DNA of 50,568 nt, taken from positions 1-50,568 of the forward strand of contig JAICTV010000008.1 in NCBI GenBank assembly GCA_025936175.1, read 5' to 3'. Origin of the DNA: Phycisphaerae bacterium. GTDB lineage: Bacteria > Planctomycetota > Phycisphaerae > Tepidisphaerales > Tepidisphaeraceae. The translations under genes and the position numbers were made by a program. Numbering within the stretch: the stretch's first letter is position 1; each line of letters starts with the position of its first letter. Below the pieces are notes generated by a model. That model made no database searches and was not told where the DNA came from. It was given only the letters and a program-made list of their open reading frames with translations. Shown one piece after another: positions 27,438 through 35,323 of the stretch.

Positions 27438-28157
27438 GTGTCCACCGCAGTCGCACCCGATTACACCGCCCCGCTGCTCGGGGGGCGTTATCACTTTTTG
27501 CTCAGAAGATTGCACTCGCTGACGGGGATCGTGTTCGGCGGGTATCTGGTCGTTCACCTGCTCGTCAACGCCAGCATCGCGCAGCTCGGCACGGTCTACC
27601 AGGTGCAGGTGAACAAGATCCACGACCTCCCGCTGCTCTGGGCGATCGAGTGGGCCTTCATCTACCTGCCGATCCTGTATCACACGGTCTACGGCATTTA
27701 CATCACCGTCACCGGCCAGCCCAACGTCGCCAACTACCCCTACGCGAAGAACTGGTTCTACCTGCTGCAGCGGATCAGCGCGATCATCATCGTCTGTTTT
27801 ATGGTCTTCCACGTCTTTTCGCTGAAGTACGGCCTGTTCGGCCAGAACCTCAGCTTCGACCCGCACAACGCCGCCGCCACCGTCCACCGGCACATGGGCG
27901 TGAGCTTCATCATCCCGTGGTTCATCTCTCCGCTGGGCATCCTCGCCTCGTGCTATCACTTGGCGAACGGATTCTGGACGGCGGCGATCACCTGGGGGCT
28001 GACGATCAGCGCCGATGCGCAGCGGCGCTGGGGCTACGCGTGCGCGGGACTGTTCGTGCTGACGTTCATCTTCGGCATGACGGCATTGATCGCGTCGCAG
28101 AACGACGCGCTCGCGCAGCCGGCGACCGGGCAGACTGTGACGGTGCACGGAACATGA
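27438..28157 (+). CDS. sdhC: Succinate dehydrogenase cytochrome b subunit
   Basis: A 239-residue membrane anchor with five hydrophobic helices, of the single-subunit cytochrome b type (as in B. subtilis/Bacteroidetes, with no SdhD). Conserved histidines suitable for haem ligation include those in LRRLHSLTG, VVHLLVN, FHVF and VHRHMG. The frame is open far upstream, but GTG 27438 has AGGAG at 27427-27431, six bases away, and gives the expected N-terminus. Its stop overlaps the start of a DinB-like gene by 4 bases. It anchors SdhA/SdhB to the inner membrane and passes electrons to quinone. Confidence 0.93.
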   Translation: MSTAVAPDYTAPLLGGRYHFLLRRLHSLTGIVFGGYLVVHLLVNASIAQLGTVYQVQVNKIHDLPLLWAIEWAFIYLPILYHTVYGIYITVTGQPNVANYPYAKNWFYLLQRISAIIIVCFMVFHVFSLKYGLFGQNLSFDPHNAAATVHRHMGVSFIIPWFISPLGILASCYHLANGFWTAAITWGLTISADAQRRWGYACAGLFVLTFIFGMTALIASQNDALAQPATGQTVTVHGT

Positions 28158-28639
28158 ACCGCGAGCTCATCGAAAAATACACCGACGGCGCCGAAAAGCT
28201 TTCTCTCGCCATCCGCGGGCTGACGCGCGAGGATCTGCTGGTCGTGCCGCCGGCCGATGCCAACGTCGGGCTCTGGTCGATCCAGCAGGTCGTCATCCAC
28301 TGCATGGACAGTGAACTGATCTCGACCGACCGGATGAAGCGGATGATCGCCGAGGAAAATCCCGCGCTCGTCGGGTACGACGAGAGCAAGTTCGCCGCCA
28401 ACCTCTTCTATCACGAGCAGCCGGCGGATGCCGCGGTGCAGATCGTGGCGCTGAACCGCAAGTCATTCGCGGAGGTGCTGCGACGCCTGCCGGAAAGTGC
28501 GTTTCGACGCGGCGGGAACCACAGCGAGCGCGGGCGCGTCGCGCTCGGGGATTATCTGAAATCTGTCGTGGAGCACCTCGAGCATCACCTCCACTTCATT
28601 CACAAGAAGCGCGCCCATCTGGGCAAAGAAATGTGGTAG
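28154..28639 (+). CDS. DinB/YfiT-family putative metalloenzyme
   Basis: A 161-residue four-helix-bundle protein of the DinB superfamily. Family hallmarks are the helix with WSIQQVVIHCMDSE (first metal histidine) and the C-terminal HLEHHLHFIHKK (further metal histidines). DinB-fold proteins are thiol-dependent or other metal-binding transferases and hydrolases; no specific reaction can be assigned. The ATG overlaps the sdhC stop (ATGA), so translation is coupled to it. Its position between sdhC and sdhA is unusual. An inverted repeat separates it from sdhA. Confidence 0.85.
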   Translation: MNRELIEKYTDGAEKLSLAIRGLTREDLLVVPPADANVGLWSIQQVVIHCMDSELISTDRMKRMIAEENPALVGYDESKFAANLFYHEQPADAAVQIVALNRKSFAEVLRRLPESAFRRGGNHSERGRVALGDYLKSVVEHLEHHLHFIHKKRAHLGKEMW

Positions 28640-28647
28640 GTTTTTTC

Positions 28648-28717
28648 CGTAGCATGGGCGTCCTCGCCCATGCTTTCAGAGAAGTCGAACAGGCATGGCC
28701 GAGACGGCCATGCTACG
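28648..28717. repeat. Inverted repeat with CGTAGCATGG ends between dinB-like gene and sdhA
   Basis: Arms 28648-28673 and 28692-28717 begin and end with CGTAGCATGG/CCATGCTACG and are imperfectly inverted. Each arm also has internal dyad symmetry (GCATGGGC/GCCCATGC, GGCATGGCC/GGCCATGC). It starts 8 bases after the dinB-like stop and ends 6 bases before the sdhA start codon. Confidence 0.75.
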
Positions 28718-28723
28718 AAAAAC

Positions 28724-30643
28724 ATGGCAACACCAAGTAAAAAACGCGTGATCGTCGTCGGCGGCGGACTCGCCGGCCTGGCTTGCACCATCAAACTCGC
28801 CGAAGAAGGCGTCAACGTCGATCTGTTCTCGATGGTCCCGGTGAAGCGATCGCATTCTGTTTGCGCGCAAGGCGGGATCAACGCGTGCAACGAGATCGCC
28901 CGCCAGCAGGGGTATTCCGAGTGGGAGCACTTCGACGAGACCGTCCTCGGCGGAGACTATCTCGCCGATCAGCCGCCGGTGCTCGAGATGGCCAACTGGG
29001 CGCCGAAGATCATCGACCTGCTCGACCGCATGGGAGTGCCCTTCAACCGCACGCGCGAGGGCCAGCGCGCCCTTCGCCTCTTCGGCGGATCGCTGTTCAG
29101 GCGGACGTTTTTCGCCGGCGCGACGACCGGGCAGCAACTCCTCTACGCGCTCGACGAGCAGACCCGCCGGTGGGAATCGGAAGGACGCGTCAACAAGTAC
29201 GAGTTCTGGGAATTCCTCTGGCCGATCATCCACGACGGCTCGTGCGTCGGCATCGTCGCCCAGGACATGCGGACGATGCAGATCCGCGCGTTCCGCGCCG
29301 ACGCCGTCGTCATGGCGACGGGCGGCAACGGTTTGATCTTCGGCAAGTCAACAATGTCCGTCATCTGCACCGGCGGCGCCGCTTCACGCTGCTATCAGGC
29401 GGGCGCGAAGTACGCAAATCCGGAGATGATGCAGGTCCACCCCACCGCCATCCCCGGCGAGGACAAGTGCCGCCTGATCTCCGAGAGCGCGCGCGGCGAA
29501 GGCGGCCGCATCTGGGTCCCGCGCACGCCGGGCGACAAGCGCCGGCCCAACGACATCCCCGAATCCGAACGCTATTACTTCCTCGAAGAGCGCTACCCCA
29601 AGTACGGCAACATCGTCCCGCGCGACATCGCCACGCGCGAGATCTTCCAGGTCTGCCAGGAGGGGCTCGGCGTCGGGGGCGGGAACATGGTCTACCTCGA
29701 TCTCCGCGACGAGGTGAAGCGCATCGGCCGTCAGGCGATCCTCAACAAGCTCGAAGGCATTCTCGAGATCTACGAAAAGTTCGTCGGCACCGATCCGCTC
29801 GATGAGCCGATGAAGATCTTCCCCGCCGTCCACTATTCCATGGGCGGGCTGTGGGCGGGCTTCACGAAGGACGAAAAGACGGGCGGCCTGAAAAAAGGCG
29901 ACCCGAGCAACATGATGACCAACCTCCCCGGGCTCTACGCGATGGGTGAGGTCAGCTTCGCGTATCACGGCGCCAATCGCCTCGGCGCCAACTCGTTGCT
30001 GAGTTGCATCTTCGATGGTCTCTTTGGCGGAAGCTGCATCAAGAACTACATCACCGACGTCGTGAAGATCGCCGCAGCGGACCTGCCGCAGTCGGCGTTC
30101 GACGCGGGCGTCAAGCAGGAGACCGAGAAGCAGAACTGGCTGGTCAACAACCAGGGCGATGAGAACCCGTACCTGCTGTGGCAGGAGATGGGCGTGTGGA
30201 TGACCAACAACTGCACCGTCGTCCGGCACAACGAAAAGCTCGAGGAGACGCTGGTCAAGTGCGAGGAGTGGAAGCAGCGCTACCAGCGCGTCAAGCTCTC
30301 CGACACCGGCATGTGGACGAATCAGAACCTGTCGTTCGCCCGAGCGACAAGGGACATGATCATCCTCGCCGAGGCGATCTTGAAGGGCGCGCTGCTCCGC
30401 AACGAAAGCCGCGGCGCGCATTACAAGCCGGCGTTCCCGGATCGCCACGACGCGGAGTTCCTCAAGGCGACGATCGCAACCTACAACGCCGCGGACAGTT
30501 CGGCGCAGATCAGCTACGGCCCGGTCGATACGAGCCTGGTCGTTCCGCGCGCGAGGACGTACGGGAAAAAAGCGGATGAGCCCAAGAAGGCGACCGCCGC
30601 GACGGCAACGCCCGCGGCCGCCGCGGCGCCTGCGGCGGTGTGA
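28724..30643 (+). CDS. sdhA: Succinate dehydrogenase / fumarate reductase flavoprotein subunit
   Basis: A 639-residue FAD subunit that oxidises succinate to fumarate. The FAD-binding motif VVGGGLAGLACTIKL is at the start, the covalent FAD histidine is in KRSHSVCAQGG, and the active-site block HPTAIPGEDKCRLISESARGEGG contains H239 and the catalytic arginine region. YHGANRLGANSLLSC completes the family pattern. The Ala/Pro/Thr-rich last ~20 residues are an extra tail. I chose ATG 28724 because the upstream frame runs through the inverted repeat; no Shine-Dalgarno sequence is visible. The expected sdhB (Fe-S subunit) does not follow. Confidence 0.95.
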   Translation: MATPSKKRVIVVGGGLAGLACTIKLAEEGVNVDLFSMVPVKRSHSVCAQGGINACNEIARQQGYSEWEHFDETVLGGDYLADQPPVLEMANWAPKIIDLLDRMGVPFNRTREGQRALRLFGGSLFRRTFFAGATTGQQLLYALDEQTRRWESEGRVNKYEFWEFLWPIIHDGSCVGIVAQDMRTMQIRAFRADAVVMATGGNGLIFGKSTMSVICTGGAASRCYQAGAKYANPEMMQVHPTAIPGEDKCRLISESARGEGGRIWVPRTPGDKRRPNDIPESERYYFLEERYPKYGNIVPRDIATREIFQVCQEGLGVGGGNMVYLDLRDEVKRIGRQAILNKLEGILEIYEKFVGTDPLDEPMKIFPAVHYSMGGLWAGFTKDEKTGGLKKGDPSNMMTNLPGLYAMGEVSFAYHGANRLGANSLLSCIFDGLFGGSCIKNYITDVVKIAAADLPQSAFDAGVKQETEKQNWLVNNQGDENPYLLWQEMGVWMTNNCTVVRHNEKLEETLVKCEEWKQRYQRVKLSDTGMWTNQNLSFARATRDMIILAEAILKGALLRNESRGAHYKPAFPDRHDAEFLKATIATYNAADSSAQISYGPVDTSLVVPRARTYGKKADEPKKATAATATPAAAAAPAAV

Positions 30644-30680
30644 TCCCGCGCTCCTCGTGCTTCTCGCGCAGGCGCGCGGA

Positions 30681-30765
30681 CTATGTGGCTTGGGCGTCTC
30701 GTCCGAGCGTTCCCGCGGAGCGGCTCTTGCCGCAAGCGCTCGGGCAAGATGCCCGAGCCACATAG
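30681..30765. repeat. Long inverted repeat downstream of sdhA
   Basis: Arms 30681-30709 and 30737-30765 match at 25 of 29 positions; several mismatches become G-U pairs in RNA. The centre (30710-30736) is short and GC-rich. The right arm ends 1 base before the TAA of the minus-strand lipoprotein gene, so it could also act as a terminator or mRNA end for both genes. Confidence 0.8.
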
Positions 30766-30766
30766 A

Positions 30767-31429
30767 TTACTTTGTTCCGGGGATCTTCTTCTCGACCTGC
30801 GCGCTCAGCTGTGCCGCCACCGGCACCACCTGTGCCGGTCCGCGATCCGCAGCGGGGGCTTTGTCGCCGCTGCTCATCTCGAACTGACCCGAGAGCAGCA
30901 CCGTCGCCCCCTTCGCGTCCGGCTTGAATCGCGCCCGCACGTCGAAGGGCTGCAACTGCACTTGCCGGCCGCTGAGATAGATGCCGTACGGCGAATCCTC
31001 GCGCTGCGCGACCGTCGGCATCTGGAAATGCCACTCCGCCTGCGCGAGCTGGTCGGCGTCGGTGATGTCCAGCTCCATCTTGAGATAGAAGCTGTTGCCG
31101 GTATAGCTGTCGCGCAGCGCCTCGCGCGGGTCATCGCTAAACAGCAGCGCGACGATATGACCGTTCTCTTCCTCCAGGCGCACGCGGGCGGCTGGGAAGA
31201 TCGTCGTGTGGCCGTTGATGTTGATGGTCGAGACCGACGGGAGCGTCGCGACGGGAACGGTCGAAGGCAGCGTCGACGCCGGTTCGCTCGTCGCCGAGGG
31301 CGCCGTCGCGACCGGATTGGAAACCGTCGGCGGCGGCGATGGCGATCGTTCGCAACCGATCAGCGTGACCGACGCCGCGAGCGCCAGGCCCGTCATTGTC
31401 CTCGAGAAATCGCGAAAAGTTTGCGTCAC
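30767..31429 (-). CDS. Lipoprotein of unknown function
   Basis: A 220-residue protein starting at GTG 31429, which gives a signal peptide with lipobox LIG-C (C26). The frame is open to 31723 but overlaps the divergent zinc-ribbon gene, so that extension is rejected; ATG 31396 would remove the positive N-terminal part. After C26 comes a Pro/Ser/Thr-rich linker of about 40 residues, then a β-rich domain with INGHTTIFPAARVRLEEENG and YLKMELDITDADQLAQAEWHFQMP. No family is recognised. It would be anchored in the periplasm or outer membrane. It is divergent from 31464 and convergent with sdhA. Confidence 0.72.
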   Translation of the reverse strand: MTQTFRDFSRTMTGLALAASVTLIGCERSPSPPPTVSNPVATAPSATSEPASTLPSTVPVATLPSVSTININGHTTIFPAARVRLEEENGHIVALLFSDDPREALRDSYTGNSFYLKMELDITDADQLAQAEWHFQMPTVAQREDSPYGIYLSGRQVQLQPFDVRARFKPDAKGATVLLSGQFEMSSGDKAPAADRGPAQVVPVAAQLSAQVEKKIPGTK

Positions 31430-31463
31430 AGAAATCCCGTCGCGCGGAAGTATACCATTGGTC

Positions 31464-32210
31464 ATGACACGCGTCGCGCCGCTGGTTCCCGCCGAGAGCG
31501 ATCTGCTCTGCGAGTTCTGCGGGTACACGCTCAACGGGCTCCCGGACGGGGCCAACTGCCCCGAGTGCGGCGTGCCTGTCACGGCCAGCCTCGGACAAAA
31601 GCGCGCGCCGCCGGTATGGGAATCGGCAAGTTCTGGCGGAAAACTGTCGTCGCTCGGCGCGTTCGTCAAGGAAAGCCTCTTCATCATCTTCCGCCCGACG
31701 GCGTTTTTCAAAACCGTGACCACGCGCGGGGACGTCGCGCGGGCCGCACGATTTGGACACGTTCACTGGCTGCTCGCGTCGATCCTCTTCGGCACCGCCG
31801 GGTGGATGCACGCCGGCGTCTTCTACATGTCCGGCCTGTGGACGGCGCGGACGTTTAGCCACGCGATCGGCGCGCTGCTCCTGACGATGATCGCGTACCT
31901 GGGACTATGGTGGACGACGTGGGCCGCCGTTCGATTGACGGCCTGGGAGGCGGCTTATCGCGGCTTCCGCCTGCCGCTGCCGGTCGTTAGTCGCGGCATG
32001 TATTACCACGCGGCACACTACCTGCCGGTCGCCATCGCCACCTTCGTCACCGTCGCCGGCTACTGTCTCCTGTTGCGTCTGCGCGTCTTCGGCCCGGACA
32101 CGCTTACCGAATACCTCTACGTCCTCTGCGCGGAAGTCGTCGCCGCCGCCGCGTACCTCTTCCACACCTATTGGATCGGCATGCGGAACATGATGTACGC
32201 GAACAGGTGA
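31464..32210 (+). CDS. Zinc-ribbon membrane protein
   Basis: A 248-residue protein with an N-terminal zinc ribbon (CEFCGYTLNGL...CPECG) and about five hydrophobic helices after residue 75. The layout suggests a small integral membrane protein of the Yip1-like or unnamed planctomycete type. The ribbon motif CxxCGYxLxGLx(5)CPECG recurs almost unchanged in the gene at 37912. TATACC ends 7 bases before the ATG and there is no Shine-Dalgarno sequence. The frame is open upstream to 31206, but that part lies in the divergent lipoprotein. Function unknown. Confidence 0.82.
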   Translation: MTRVAPLVPAESDLLCEFCGYTLNGLPDGANCPECGVPVTASLGQKRAPPVWESASSGGKLSSLGAFVKESLFIIFRPTAFFKTVTTRGDVARAARFGHVHWLLASILFGTAGWMHAGVFYMSGLWTARTFSHAIGALLLTMIAYLGLWWTTWAAVRLTAWEAAYRGFRLPLPVVSRGMYYHAAHYLPVAIATFVTVAGYCLLLRLRVFGPDTLTEYLYVLCAEVVAAAAYLFHTYWIGMRNMMYANR

Positions 32211-32220
32211 CGTTGTCGGG

Positions 32221-32270
32221 GGTTTGATGTTTGAGGCTTTGATGTTTCTTCAAATTTCAAATCTCAAACC
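32221..32270. repeat. AT-rich octamer-periodic inverted repeat before the HDAC-like gene
   Basis: GGTTTGA-rich units repeat at about 8-base spacing (32221-32244). 32221-32234 pairs with 32257-32270 at 12 of 14 positions. It is clearly lower in GC than its surroundings and fills the gap between two genes. Confidence 0.6.
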
Positions 32271-32276
32271 TCAACC

Positions 32277-32282
32277 TACAAT
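32277..32282 (+). promoter_or_regulatory. -10-like TACAAT just before the HDAC-like gene
   Basis: TACAAT ends 9 bases before GTG 32292 with no Shine-Dalgarno sequence, consistent with a leaderless message. Confidence 0.4.
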
Positions 32283-32291
32283 GCTGCGATC

Positions 32292-33293
32292 GTGACCGGA
32301 TTCTGTTCTTCACCGCACTTCGTCGATCACGACACCGGCCCACATCATCCGGAGCGGCCGGACCGCATCCGCGCAATTCACCGCGCGGTCCGTGCCGCGG
32401 GCATGATCGATTCGCCCGATCCGTTCCCCGATTTTCAGGTGGATCTCGGTCCGATCAGCGGCCGCGGGGTTAAGCTCGTCGAGTTGACGCCGAAGCACGC
32501 GGATCTGAAGTGGATTCTCAGCGTTCACACGGAGCAGTATTTCCATCACGTCCATCACGTCTGCGAGCTCGGCGGCGGAATTCTGGATCAGGGGGACACG
32601 CCGGTCAGCGTCGATAGCTGCGACGTCGCGCTGCTTTCGCTCGGATCGTTGCTGACGTGCTGCGACGCCGTGATGGGCGGGAAGGTTCAGCGCGCCTTCT
32701 CCGCCGCGCGTCCGCCCGGCCATCACGCCGAGCCCGATCGGCCGATGGGGTTCTGCCTCTTCGCCAACGTCGCCATCACCGCCAAATACCTGCGTCAACA
32801 GCACGGCATCACCCGCATCGGCATCGTCGATTTCGACGTCCACCACGGCAACGGCACGCAGGCGTGCCTCGAGGACGATCCAAATAAGCTTTTCATCTCG
32901 ATGCACCAGCACCCGCGCACCTGCTACCCCGGCAGCGGGTATGAGCACGAGACCGGCACCGGCGCAGGCGAAGGCTACGTCATCAACATTCCCTTCCGCC
33001 CCGGCGCGGAGGACGAACAGTATCTGGCGGCGATGGAGGAAAAAGTCATCCCCGCGCTCGACGCTTTCAAACCGGAAATCATCCTGATCTCCGCCGGCTT
33101 CGACGCTCACCGTGACGATCCGCTCGCGCATATCAACCTGAGCGAAGAATGCTTCGAGAAGATGACCCGCCGCCTCGTTGACGTCGCCAACGTCCACTGC
33201 CGCGGCCGGGTCGTGAGCGCGCTCGAAGGCGGGTATAACCTCCGCGCGCTCGGGCGCAGCGTCGTGAGGCATCTCATCGGATTGAGTCATTGA
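32292..33293 (+). CDS. Histone-deacetylase-family hydrolase
   Basis: A 333-residue class II-type HDAC/acetylpolyamine amidohydrolase family enzyme that removes acyl groups from amines with Zn2+. The catalytic histidines are in RPPGHHAEPD, the zinc ligands in DFDVHHGNGTQ and SAGFDAHRDDPL, and the C-terminal motif is EGGYNL. In bacteria such enzymes act on acetylpolyamines, acetoin-related substrates or protein lysines; this one cannot be assigned. The TGA stop lies inside an octamer repeat (33282-33309), so the last residues (GLSH) are encoded by repeat sequence. No neighbour points to a pathway. Confidence 0.92.
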   Translation: MTGFCSSPHFVDHDTGPHHPERPDRIRAIHRAVRAAGMIDSPDPFPDFQVDLGPISGRGVKLVELTPKHADLKWILSVHTEQYFHHVHHVCELGGGILDQGDTPVSVDSCDVALLSLGSLLTCCDAVMGGKVQRAFSAARPPGHHAEPDRPMGFCLFANVAITAKYLRQQHGITRIGIVDFDVHHGNGTQACLEDDPNKLFISMHQHPRTCYPGSGYEHETGTGAGEGYVINIPFRPGAEDEQYLAAMEEKVIPALDAFKPEIILISAGFDAHRDDPLAHINLSEECFEKMTRRLVDVANVHCRGRVVSALEGGYNLRALGRSVVRHLIGLSH

Positions 33294-33309
33294 GTCATCG
33301 GGTCATTGA
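33282..33309. repeat. GTCATTGA octamer repeat across the HDAC-like stop codon
   Basis: Three consecutive octamers (GTCATTGA, GTCATCGG, GTCATTGA) run from 33286 to 33309, preceded by ATTGA. The same GAGTCATCGGGTCATTGA word occurs at 26098-26115. The TGA stop (33291-33293) is within the first unit. Confidence 0.7.
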
Positions 33310-33367
33310 CGATTGAAAGAGCGGCTGATCAATCGTCAGTGAATCAACGGAACAATTGTCAGTGAAC

Positions 33368-34369
33368 ATGATCGTCGACGCACACCTGGACCTCTCGTAC
33401 AACGTCCTCCGCGGTCGCGATCCGACCCGGCCGGCGGCGGAACAGCCGGTTGTTGACAATGAAATCGCAACCGTCGGGCTGCCGGATCTGATCGCGGGAA
33501 ACGTCGGCTTAATCTGCGCGACGATATTCTGCTCGCCTAAGAATTATCGGGGGTTCGGGTACACGACCGCCGACGAGGCGCGGTCGAGCGCGCTGACGCA
33601 GCTCAACTGGTACCGGCAGCAGATCGATGAGGGGCGGATCAACTTCGTCAAATCGGCCAGGCAGTTGCCGAAGATCGACGAAACGCTCGCCGGGCCGCTG
33701 CGAGCGATTCTGCTGCTCGAAGGCGCCGACGCGATCCGCACGCCGGAGGACGTGCCGGAGTGGTTCGGTTACGGATTGCGGATCGTCGGCCTCGCGTGGC
33801 GCGGCACGCGCGCGGCGGGCGGAACCGAAGAACCGGGGCCGCTGACCGATTTCGGTCGCGCACTCGTCAAAGCGTTCGACCAGATCGGCATCATCCACGA
33901 CGCATCGCACCTCGCGGACGAATCGTTCTGGCAACTGATGGACCTGGCGGGCGGCCCGGTGATGGCGTCGCACTCCAATTGCCGCTCGGTCGTGCCGACG
34001 GATCGACAGCTCTCCGACGAGATGATCCGCGCGATCGCGCAGCGCGACGGCGTGATCGGCGTCAACTTCTACGACCGGTTCCTCGTGCCGCCCGAGCAGT
34101 ACCGCACGCGGCCGTGCACGTTCGCCGACGTCGTCGTCCACCTCAAGCACATGTGCGACCTGATCGGCGACGCGAAGCACGTCGCGATCGGCACAGACCT
34201 CGACGGCGGCGTCGGGCGGGATGATGTGCCGCAGGAGATCCGCACGGCGGCGGATTTGCCAAAGCTCGGCGAAGCGCTGTCATCCGGCGGATTCAGCGAT
34301 CATGATGTCGCGGGGATTCTCGCGGGAAATTGGCTGTCATTCTTCGCGCGAGCGCTTCCCGCCGGCTGA
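33368..34369 (+). CDS. Peptidase M19 (membrane/renal dipeptidase family)
   Basis: A 333-residue zinc dipeptidase of the amidohydrolase fold. The first metal motif is VDAHLDLS, the bridging glutamate is in LLLEGADAI, and later metal-site histidines are in IIHDASHL and MASHSNCR; IGTDLDGG is the family's C-terminal motif. The frame opens with TTG 33356, but ATG 33368 gives the normal N-terminus. The family cleaves dipeptides, often with a D-residue. It lies tail-to-tail with a dipeptide epimerase/NlpC pair, which suggests shared work on cell-wall peptides; this is inference. Confidence 0.92.
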   Translation: MIVDAHLDLSYNVLRGRDPTRPAAEQPVVDNEIATVGLPDLIAGNVGLICATIFCSPKNYRGFGYTTADEARSSALTQLNWYRQQIDEGRINFVKSARQLPKIDETLAGPLRAILLLEGADAIRTPEDVPEWFGYGLRIVGLAWRGTRAAGGTEEPGPLTDFGRALVKAFDQIGIIHDASHLADESFWQLMDLAGGPVMASHSNCRSVVPTDRQLSDEMIRAIAQRDGVIGVNFYDRFLVPPEQYRTRPCTFADVVVHLKHMCDLIGDAKHVAIGTDLDGGVGRDDVPQEIRTAADLPKLGEALSSGGFSDHDVAGILAGNWLSFFARALPAG

Positions 34370-34374
34370 CGCGA

Positions 34375-34451
34375 CCAGGGAGGGCGAGGCTCCTGCCGAG
34401 CCGCGTGCGCGGAGACAGATGCCGGCTCGGCAGGAGCCTCGCTCTCCCTGG
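34375..34451. repeat. Long inverted repeat between convergent peptidase genes
   Basis: Arms 34375-34402 and 34424-34451 match at 27 of 28 positions around a 21-base loop. The arm core GGGCGAGGCTCCTGCCGAGC is shared with the element at 45610-45683. It begins 5 bases after the M19 stop and ends 8 bases before the NlpC/P60 stop, and could terminate both. Confidence 0.85.
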
Positions 34452-34459
34452 GCATATCG

Positions 34460-35323
34460 TCAGTCGTCGAAAAACTTCCTGGCGCCCACGAACGTCGTCC
34501 GCAGATGTTCGCGCGACTGCACGTCGTCTTCGTAGACGCCGTTGTGGAAGCGCGAGGAGTGGATCATGTTCCAACCGCCGGTGCTGATGCCGACGTGCGT
34601 GATCTTCCGCTTGTCGCTGGCGCCCTGATCGCCGCCGAAGAAGAGCAGATCGCCCGGGCGGAAGGGTTCGGTCGCCGCGCGCGGGGCGGCTTCGAACTGC
34701 ATGTCCGCATCCCGCGGGATCGCGTAGCCGCTGAGGCGATGGATGAGCTGTGCCAGGCCGGAGCAATCGATGCCCCAGGCGCTGCCGCCGCCCCACAGGT
34801 AATACACGCCGCGAAACAGGCGCGCGTCTTCGATCATCTGCTGTCGCGCGCGATCAGGCTCGAGCGGCAGCAGATCGAGCGGGCGCAGAAACTGGCGCGG
34901 CACCCAGCCTCCCGGCAGCATTTCGCCGCAGAGTCGCACGTGCGCACAATCGTGATCGAGCTTGATGACTTCAATCCGCGTTCCCGCGACCAGGCGCGAG
35001 AGTGACTCCGGGGGGCGCGTGTCCGGCCGGTAAATCGCCGGCGAGGGTGCGGTGATAATGTGCGTCGCGCGTGGCGGCGGCGCGTCGCCCAGATAAGGGC
35101 GGTAGGCCCACCCGAGATAACCGTCTTCCGATCGCACCAGCGCCCACTTCTCGCGTTCGCTCAGCACGTCCAGCCGCGAGCCGTTGGTCATCTGCGAGAG
35201 CAGCTCGGAGACGAAGCTCGGCTCCAGGTGCAGGTCCGTCAGGTTCGTCGCGACATAGAGCGATCGCTTCGGCTGATCCGCCGGAAGCTCATCGACGAGT
35301 TGTTGCAGCTTCGCGTTGATCAC
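34460..35323 (-). CDS. NlpC/P60 endopeptidase with SH3 domains (YkfC-like)
   Basis: A 287-residue cysteine peptidase. Two SH3-like modules (about 20-80 and 85-150) precede the NlpC/P60 domain, whose catalytic triad is C187 (GIDCSGL), H243 (THVGIS) and probably H255. The family cuts γ-D-Glu-diaminopimelate bonds of muropeptides. No signal peptide is seen, so it probably works in the cytoplasm on recycled peptides, like B. subtilis YkfC. GTG 35323 overlaps the epimerase stop by 4 bases; the longer frame to 35500 lies inside the epimerase and is rejected. Coupling with the epimerase supports the role. Confidence 0.9.
   Translation of the reverse strand: MINAKLQQLVDELPADQPKRSLYVATNLTDLHLEPSFVSELLSQMTNGSRLDVLSEREKWALVRSEDGYLGWAYRPYLGDAPPPRATHIITAPSPAIYRPDTRPPESLSRLVAGTRIEVIKLDHDCAHVRLCGEMLPGGWVPRQFLRPLDLLPLEPDRARQQMIEDARLFRGVYYLWGGGSAWGIDCSGLAQLIHRLSGYAIPRDADMQFEAAPRAATEPFRPGDLLFFGGDQGASDKRKITHVGISTGGWNMIHSSRFHNGVYEDDVQSREHLRTTFVGARKFFDD

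Noticed and set aside
31430..31723. N-terminal extension of the minus-strand lipoprotein
   Set aside because: It overlaps the divergent zinc-ribbon gene and would hide the lipoprotein signal.
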